Of a stretch of DNA of 7,012 nt, positions 5,278-7,012 are shown piece after piece. Origin of the DNA: CAZWDO01 sp964632485 [NCBI: uncultured bacterium] (GTDB lineage: Bacteria; JAGOEH01); contig CAZWDO010000019.1 of assembly GCA_964632485.1 (NCBI GenBank), positions 18,832 to 25,843 on the forward strand, in the 5' to 3' direction. The notes under the pieces were generated by a model. That model was not told the DNA's origin. It did no database searches and was given only the letters and a program-made list of their open reading frames with translations. Each line of letters starts with the position of its first letter. Positions within the stretch are counted from its first letter, which is position 1. The position numbers and the translations under genes are program-made.

Positions 5278-7012
5278 ATGAAGAAACGGTTGACGGACAT
5301 CCAAGTGAAATTTATTTCGCTTGTGCGAAAGGCGGCGAATAAAAAAGAACTGATCTGGAAGAGCAGCGATGAGACGCCGGTTTTCAATCGGGACGTGAAG
5401 ATCGTGAAAAGCGACGAGAAGCGAATGGTGTATGGGATCGTGTATTCACCGAATGAGGTGGACGCGCATGGGGAATTTGCGACGGCCGGGGATATTGAAG
5501 CGGCTGCGATGGATTTTATGAAGAATCTGCGCAATCTGAACGTGGATAAGGAACATAGTTTCCAGAGCGAGAAAGCGGCGATCGTGGAGAGCTGGATCGT
5601 GAAGAGCGAAAAAGATGAGCTGACGGGGGCATCGAAAGGTTCGTGGTGCGTTGGTATCCATATCGAAGACGCTGGATTGTGGGATGATGTCAAGAAAGGC
5701 GAGCTGACGGGCATTTCGATGGCCGGATATGCGGTGAAGAAATCGGAAGATGACGCGGATACCGATGGTGAGTCTCGGGATGCGGCTGGCGTTCTGAAGA
5801 AGGTGAAAGGGATGTTCGAGAAGCTTCTGAAGTCTGTGGAGGGCTTGAAGGGTTCGGACGGCGGCTCGGAGTGGGGCGGCGGCGAGCTGCTGAAGGCTAC
5901 GGAAAGCGTGGTGGATCGAATTGATAAGAAGCTCAAAGAGCTGGGCGAAGGTGGCGCGAAAGGAGAGGAAATGAAGAAATTGTTACAGGATGCGACAGCG
6001 CAGTTGGAGAGATTTGAAAAGGCCGGTGTTTTCAGCAAGCGGAGCGCGGGCGTGGACGAAGGCAGCGGGGCGAGCGGTGTCGCGGGTAAAGACGACTACA
6101 GTATCATATTGAAATCGGATGAAGAAGTGATTGTTCCCATGCGTAAAGCGGGTCCGATTACACCGCAGAGTCAGCGTATCGGTGGCGCGTTGAAGTCGCA
6201 GGCCAGCGCCAAGATCATTGATTTTGTGATGAAGCAGGATTTATTTTCGGCAGTGTCCACGCAGCGTTCGCAGAAATTGATCCGGGACATTGACGTATTT
6301 TCAATACTGCGTCGGGTGATTACGCGGATCCCGCAGGGCCAGTCTCCGGAGTTGTTTGTATCGTCTTCGAACGTCGGTCGGCAATTCGTGATGAAGGAAG
6401 TCGATCTGTTCGGGCAGATTATGTTTGATGCGATCTGGGACAATCAGGACAATGCGAATTTTGAGAACGAGAAGGCGCAGGAATTTTTGACGGCGATCAG
6501 CGAAGATTTAAAGTTGTTAGCGTGGGAAGGCGTGAACGACGACAACAGCGACGGATTCGCAACGCTGAACAAGGGGTGGCTGCAATTAGCGCGGGACGCA
6601 GGGTGCGCGAAGCTGACCGTCGCGGATTACATGTCTGGCGATACGGTGAGCTGGATCGAGCTGATGAGCGATATGCTGAAGGATTTGCCGACGCATTTTA
6701 AATCGTCGCTGGTGAAGTATTTTATGAACCAGTCTGACTATGAGCAGTATGTTAAGCAGATGGGCGGACTGGTCTCAGGCAGCGCTCAGGATATTAAAAC
6801 GGGATCAGTAGAGACGTATATGGGGTATTCGATTTTTCACGCGGGTTATATTCCCAGCGGCAAATTGATGCTGGTTCCGGCTCCGAATCTGGCTTTTGGG
6901 ATTAATACGGACGTCCAGCGGTATCGAGAGGAGAAGGGCGCTGAACGGTGCGTGAACTATACGTTTGTGGCGAATGTGGATTACCAGATCGCGGTTCCGG
7001 ATGCGATCGTGT
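5278..7012 (+). CDS. XkdF-like prohead protease fused to P2 gpN-like major capsid protein (partial)
   Basis: I translated this frame from the ATG at 5278 (Shine-Dalgarno AAAAGGAG, 6-nt spacer) to the right edge and met no stop: 578 codons, C-terminus missing. Residues 30-160 match XkdF-type serine protease: MVYGIVYSPNEVDAHGEF (50-67), NVDKEHSF with H93, GSWCVGIHIED and GELTGISMAGYA with S147 as likely nucleophile. Residues 170-260 are charged and helical (KKVKGMFEKLLKSVE, DRIDKKLKELGE, KKLLQDATAQLERFEKAG), the expected scaffold/delta-like linker. Residues 290-578 look like a P2-type HK97-fold capsid: KIIDFVMKQDLF, LAWEGVNDDNSDGFATLNKGWLQ (414-436, two pieces; N-K-G-W-L-Q is also in P2 gpN), VPAPNLAFGI and QRYREEKGAERCVNY. 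The protease would cut the protein apart during head maturation. The frame also contains a strong internal start at 5971. Confidence 0.9.
   Translation, partial: MKKRLTDIQVKFISLVRKAANKKELIWKSSDETPVFNRDVKIVKSDEKRMVYGIVYSPNEVDAHGEFATAGDIEAAAMDFMKNLRNLNVDKEHSFQSEKAAIVESWIVKSEKDELTGASKGSWCVGIHIEDAGLWDDVKKGELTGISMAGYAVKKSEDDADTDGESRDAAGVLKKVKGMFEKLLKSVEGLKGSDGGSEWGGGELLKATESVVDRIDKKLKELGEGGAKGEEMKKLLQDATAQLERFEKAGVFSKRSAGVDEGSGASGVAGKDDYSIILKSDEEVIVPMRKAGPITPQSQRIGGALKSQASAKIIDFVMKQDLFSAVSTQRSQKLIRDIDVFSILRRVITRIPQGQSPELFVSSSNVGRQFVMKEVDLFGQIMFDAIWDNQDNANFENEKAQEFLTAISEDLKLLAWEGVNDDNSDGFATLNKGWLQLARDAGCAKLTVADYMSGDTVSWIELMSDMLKDLPTHFKSSLVKYFMNQSDYEQYVKQMGGLVSGSAQDIKTGSVETYMGYSIFHAGYIPSGKLMLVPAPNLAFGINTDVQRYREEKGAERCVNYTFVANVDYQIAVPDAIV
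5959..5973 (+). promoter_or_regulatory. Internal Shine-Dalgarno and in-frame ATG for a separate capsid precursor
   Basis: AAAGGAG (5959-5965) stands 5 nt before an in-frame ATG at 5971-5973 (residue 232 of the fused frame), in the scaffold-like linker after the protease domain. It is as strong as the site of the gene itself (AAAAGGAG) and of MuF (GGAAAGGAG). The product would be 347 residues up to the window edge, close to the ~357 of P2 gpN. Lambda C/Nu3 shows that in-frame internal starts are used in head genes. Use of this one is an inference. Confidence 0.55.

Noticed and set aside
5259-6038. A 259-codon minus-strand open frame opposite the protease domain
   Set aside because: Its Ser/Phe/Pro-rich product with no motif is the mirror of the protease-scaffold coding sequence, which has recognisable motifs.

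Overview
The window is part of a tailed-phage head module, most likely a prophage or a phage contig. It carries a PBSX/P2-type portal, an HK97 gp10-like connector or neck protein, a Mu gpF-like minor head protein, and one open frame joining an XkdF-like prohead protease to a P2 gpN-like major capsid protein. The structural genes are moderately GC-rich. The host cannot be named from this sequence. A short palindromic repeat (GCCGGCT-GGA-AGCCGGC and a variant) stands before two of the genes and reminds me, from memory only, of dispersed repeats in Verrucomicrobiota/Lentisphaerota-type genomes. That is a weak hint.

Layout, left to right. Positions 17-369 (+) hold a 26-residue mini-ORF coupled by TGATG to a small zinc-ribbon protein with an Ogr/NrdR-like pattern. 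Positions 379-450 hold the repeat region, which ends just before the ribosome binding site of the MuF gene (470-1804, +). The last ~90 residues of MuF look like a BECR-fold (Barnase-EndoU-ColicinE5/D-RelE) nuclease, so this is a candidate MuF polymorphic toxin. It is followed after 5 bp by a small, very acidic protein (1810-2115, +) in the position of an immunity gene. An AT-rich cassette (2124-3364, -) then encodes a 250-residue protein of unknown function and a coupled PIN-domain nuclease, with its own sigma70-like promoter: a typical phage cargo ('moron') arrangement. Next, also on the minus strand, come the gp10-like protein (3451-3879) and the portal (3876-5045), coupled by an ATGA overlap. 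A 232-bp AT-rich divergent intergenic region (5046-5277) separates the portal from the plus-strand protease-capsid gene (5278 to the right edge).

A portal transcribed away from the protease/capsid genes is how phage P2 is arranged (PQ leftward, ONML rightward), so the mixed strands need not mean a broken prophage. Inside the protease-capsid frame, a strong Shine-Dalgarno and ATG at 5961-5973 would allow a separate capsid precursor of about P2 gpN length to be made from the same frame.

Points most worth following up: the MuF-toxin/acidic-protein pair with its AT-rich island, the promoter-bearing PIN pair that does not look like ordinary VapBC, and the protease-capsid fusion with a nested in-frame start.
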